DNA from: an uncultured Chlamydiae bacterium
GTDB taxonomy: Bacteria > Chlamydiota > Chlamydiia > Chlamydiales > CALBHK01
Reading direction: 5' to 3'
DNA: 7,849 nt
NCBI GenBank assembly: GCA_937894565.1
Contig: CALBHK010000355.1
Coordinates: 1 to 7,849, forward strand
Below the pieces are notes generated by a model. It was not told the DNA's origin, made no database searches, and saw only the letters and a program-made list of their open reading frames with translations. The position numbers and the translations under genes are program-made. Below, piece by piece: positions 6,221-7,849 of this stretch. The first letter of the stretch is position 1, and every line of letters starts with the position of its first letter.

Positions 6221-7699
6221 TTGTTTGCCTATATCGTCAGACGTCTCATTCTCTTGCCTCTTACCCTCTTTTGTATTCTGCTGGTCAATTTTGTGATCAT
6301 TAATCTAGCCCCCGGTGATCCTACAACTGTGACCGAAATTTCAGCAGAAGGAGCTTCCAGAAAAGCGGGCATGAGCGAAGTGTTTGGAAGCGATGCGCGG
6401 TACTTGCAATTTCGTGAACATTATGGGCTTACCCTTCCTATTCTCTATAATAATTGGCCTTCTACAAATTTAGCATGGTTGGAAGAACAGTTTTCTATTT
6501 TGCATATTTCTATTTTGCATAGCTCAGGCGAAAAATACTCCTTTAAAGAGGTCCAAAATGTGCGCACGCATTTAGGAGACCGTTCTAAATTTATTTTTCC
6601 CTTGCTTACTTCAATTATGCAAAACACCTCAGAACCGCTTTGGAAGCGCTCTCTAGCTGCTCGGTTTTTTATTAGGGGGGCCACAAGGCAGGGTTTTGTG
6701 GGGGCAACTCTTACTCCCACGCAGCATGCAGAAAATAAAAAAATAGCCGATGACAATCTGTTTTTGCTTCAAGAAGCGCCACTCGATACAGAAAGTAAAG
6801 AAGAAATTGAAAAAAAAATAGAAAAACTAGCAGTTTGGAATGCCAAACAGACCCCCATACAGCTTAATAGTTGGCGTCTCTTTTTTTTCGAAACGCGCTT
6901 TTTTCGTTATTTCACAAAAGTGATCACATTAGATTTTGGCACACTGCGCAGTGATGATAATAAGAGCGTCATTAGCGAAGTTTCAAAACGTTTTAAATAC
7001 TCTCTCACCCTTTCCATTATTCCGATGGCGTTGACATTCTTTTTCTCTATGTTTTTAGGCCTCATCATGGCTGCTTATCATAATCGGTTTATAGATCATG
7101 CTCTCAATGCGCTTTGTCTAATTCTTTACGCCATTCCGATCTTTGTGGTTGCCCCCTTTTTAATTGAAAAAGTTTCGCAAGGAGTGGATTTTCCCTTCAC
7201 TCACACCCCTATTCCCTTTAATGGGTTTACCAGCAGCGACGCGCTCTATTTTAATCTTATCTCTAGTGAGCGCCTTTTGGATATATTAAAACACATTGCC
7301 CTTCCCTTAATCATTATTTTATATGGGGGAATGGCAGCGCAAGCAAGGCTTGCGCGCACAGCAACGCTTGAAGTTTTAAGGCAAGATTATATCCGCACAG
7401 CAAAAGCAAAGGGAGTTTCCAACTATGGAATTTATCTAAGGCACGCAGGACGCAATGCCTCTATTACAATTGTCACCTCCATTGCCACTTCGTTAGGCAT
7501 GATTTTAGGAGGTTCTTTAATTGTAGAAACGCTTTTTGAAATTGATGGGTTTGGAAAATTTTTTTATGAGGCAGTGCTCAATCGTGATTATAATGTGATC
7601 TTATTTTCGGCGCTTTCAGGCGCTTTTCTTTCGCTTTTAGGCTATTTATTGGCTGATATTGCGTATACGATTTTAGACCCACGAGTGACCCTGGAGTAA
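6221..7699 (+). CDS. oppB: Oligopeptide ABC transporter permease OppB with a large periplasmic insertion
   Basis: This is an inner-membrane permease that pairs with a second permease (OppC, not in the window) to pass peptides delivered by OppA. With the TTG start at 6221 it has 492 residues, against roughly 306-340 for common OppB/DppB proteins. The first membrane segment (about 8-30) ends in the family signature NLAPGDPT. The core from about 258 holds five further segments (about 260-286, 293-315, 357-378, 413-437, 459-485). The cytoplasmic EAA loop that contacts the ATPase is at about 381-413 (DYIRTAKAKGVS, then RHAGRNA), and the protein ends with DPRV as usual. Extra length lies between segments 1 and 2: after HYGLTLPI (68-74) about 140 residues are inserted before NSWRLFFFETRFFRY. 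The insert is mostly helical, charged, and faintly like a helical repeat. Start choice rests on the ribosome site and on family N-termini. The open reading frame is intact. Confidence 0.93.
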   Translation: MFAYIVRRLILLPLTLFCILLVNFVIINLAPGDPTTVTEISAEGASRKAGMSEVFGSDARYLQFREHYGLTLPILYNNWPSTNLAWLEEQFSILHISILHSSGEKYSFKEVQNVRTHLGDRSKFIFPLLTSIMQNTSEPLWKRSLAARFFIRGATRQGFVGATLTPTQHAENKKIADDNLFLLQEAPLDTESKEEIEKKIEKLAVWNAKQTPIQLNSWRLFFFETRFFRYFTKVITLDFGTLRSDDNKSVISEVSKRFKYSLTLSIIPMALTFFFSMFLGLIMAAYHNRFIDHALNALCLILYAIPIFVVAPFLIEKVSQGVDFPFTHTPIPFNGFTSSDALYFNLISSERLLDILKHIALPLIIILYGGMAAQARLARTATLEVLRQDYIRTAKAKGVSNYGIYLRHAGRNASITIVTSIATSLGMILGGSLIVETLFEIDGFGKFFYEAVLNRDYNVILFSALSGAFLSLLGYLLADIAYTILDPRVTLE

Positions 7700-7849
7700 T
7701 AACAAGATGAACAGGATGAAAAAAAAGAATAACAGGATGGGCAGGATCGGCTGCGCCGGCAGGATGAAGACAGAACATTTGATTAACATTTTTCTCTTTT
7801 CAAAAAATAAAAAGGGTAAAAGTCTATTTTTCCTACGAAGTGTGTTTAT
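7700..7849. other. Intergenic tail after oppB with no recognisable gene
   Basis: After the oppB stop, the visible 150 bases hold the 9-base repeat array, a small GC hairpin (7748-7758, arms CGGC/GCCG, loop TGC, no T-run after it), and an AT-rich stretch. I see no start codon with a ribosome site and no clear terminator. If oppC follows, it is separated from oppB by at least this distance. Confidence 0.6.
7701..7766. repeat. Degenerate tandem array of 9-base units (consensus roughly NNCAGGATG)
   Basis: The units are AACAAGATG (7701-7709), AACAGGATG (7710-7718), a 12-base A-rich spacer, AACAGGATG (7731-7739), GGCAGGATC (7740-7748), GGCTGCGCC (7749-7757, diverged, forming a small hairpin) and GGCAGGATG (7758-7766). 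The 9-base register is kept on each side of the spacer. It begins one base after the oppB stop. Similar CAGGAT-type arrays occur between genes in various bacteria, and I know of no established function. Confidence 0.75.

Noticed and set aside
7701..7766. CRISPR array
   Set aside because: Units are only 9 bases, there are no spacers of the required length, and no cas genes are present.
7578..7778. Minus-strand open frame of 66 codons across the oppB end and the repeat array
   Set aside because: It is composed of oppB antisense plus repeat sequence and shows no protein-like pattern or ribosome site.

Overview
The window looks like chromosomal DNA from a member of the phylum Chlamydiae, probably an environmental or amoeba-associated 'Chlamydia-like' lineage rather than Chlamydia itself. 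Three things suggest this. A metallophosphoesterase of the type typified by C. trachomatis CT488 lies directly downstream of glgC, an order I remember as CT488-CT489. The OppA and OppB proteins have the enlarged, unusual architecture I associate with chlamydial Opp proteins. The DNA is AT-rich and carries a gene with a eukaryotic-type domain, as expected of an intracellular bacterium. The taxonomic call is inference from gene content; no marker gene is present.

Layout. Bases 1-126 hold no gene but contain an imperfect inverted repeat and two 20-base direct repeats, plausibly the end of an insertion sequence. On the minus strand follow a calcineurin-like phosphoesterase (142-909), a 161-base gap dominated by a long imperfect palindrome (942-1028), and glgC (1071-2381), encoding ADP-glucose pyrophosphorylase for glycogen synthesis. 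A 256-base divergent intergenic region (2382-2637) carries a good extended -10 promoter facing right. On the plus strand come a 506-residue coiled-coil protein (2638-4158), oppA (4178-6205) and oppB (6221-7699). The last 150 bases hold a short tandem array of 9-base units and no recognisable gene.

The main discovery is in the 506-residue protein. Its C-terminal half carries the conserved regions of a eukaryotic Dbl-homology (DH) RhoGEF domain: a CR1 helix with ELVETEKNF, a CR2-like helix, and a CR3 helix with PIQRPLKYPTL. No PH domain follows. Such a protein would be expected to act on host Rho-family GTPases after export, possibly through the type III secretion system that chlamydiae possess. 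The gene is much more AT-rich than its neighbours.

How the genes fit together: the left block concerns glycogen metabolism plus a phosphoesterase of unknown substrate, the right block is the start of an oligopeptide importer (substrate-binding protein and first permease), and the RhoGEF-like gene sits between them, only 19 bases before oppA. The second permease and the ATPases of the importer are not in the window.
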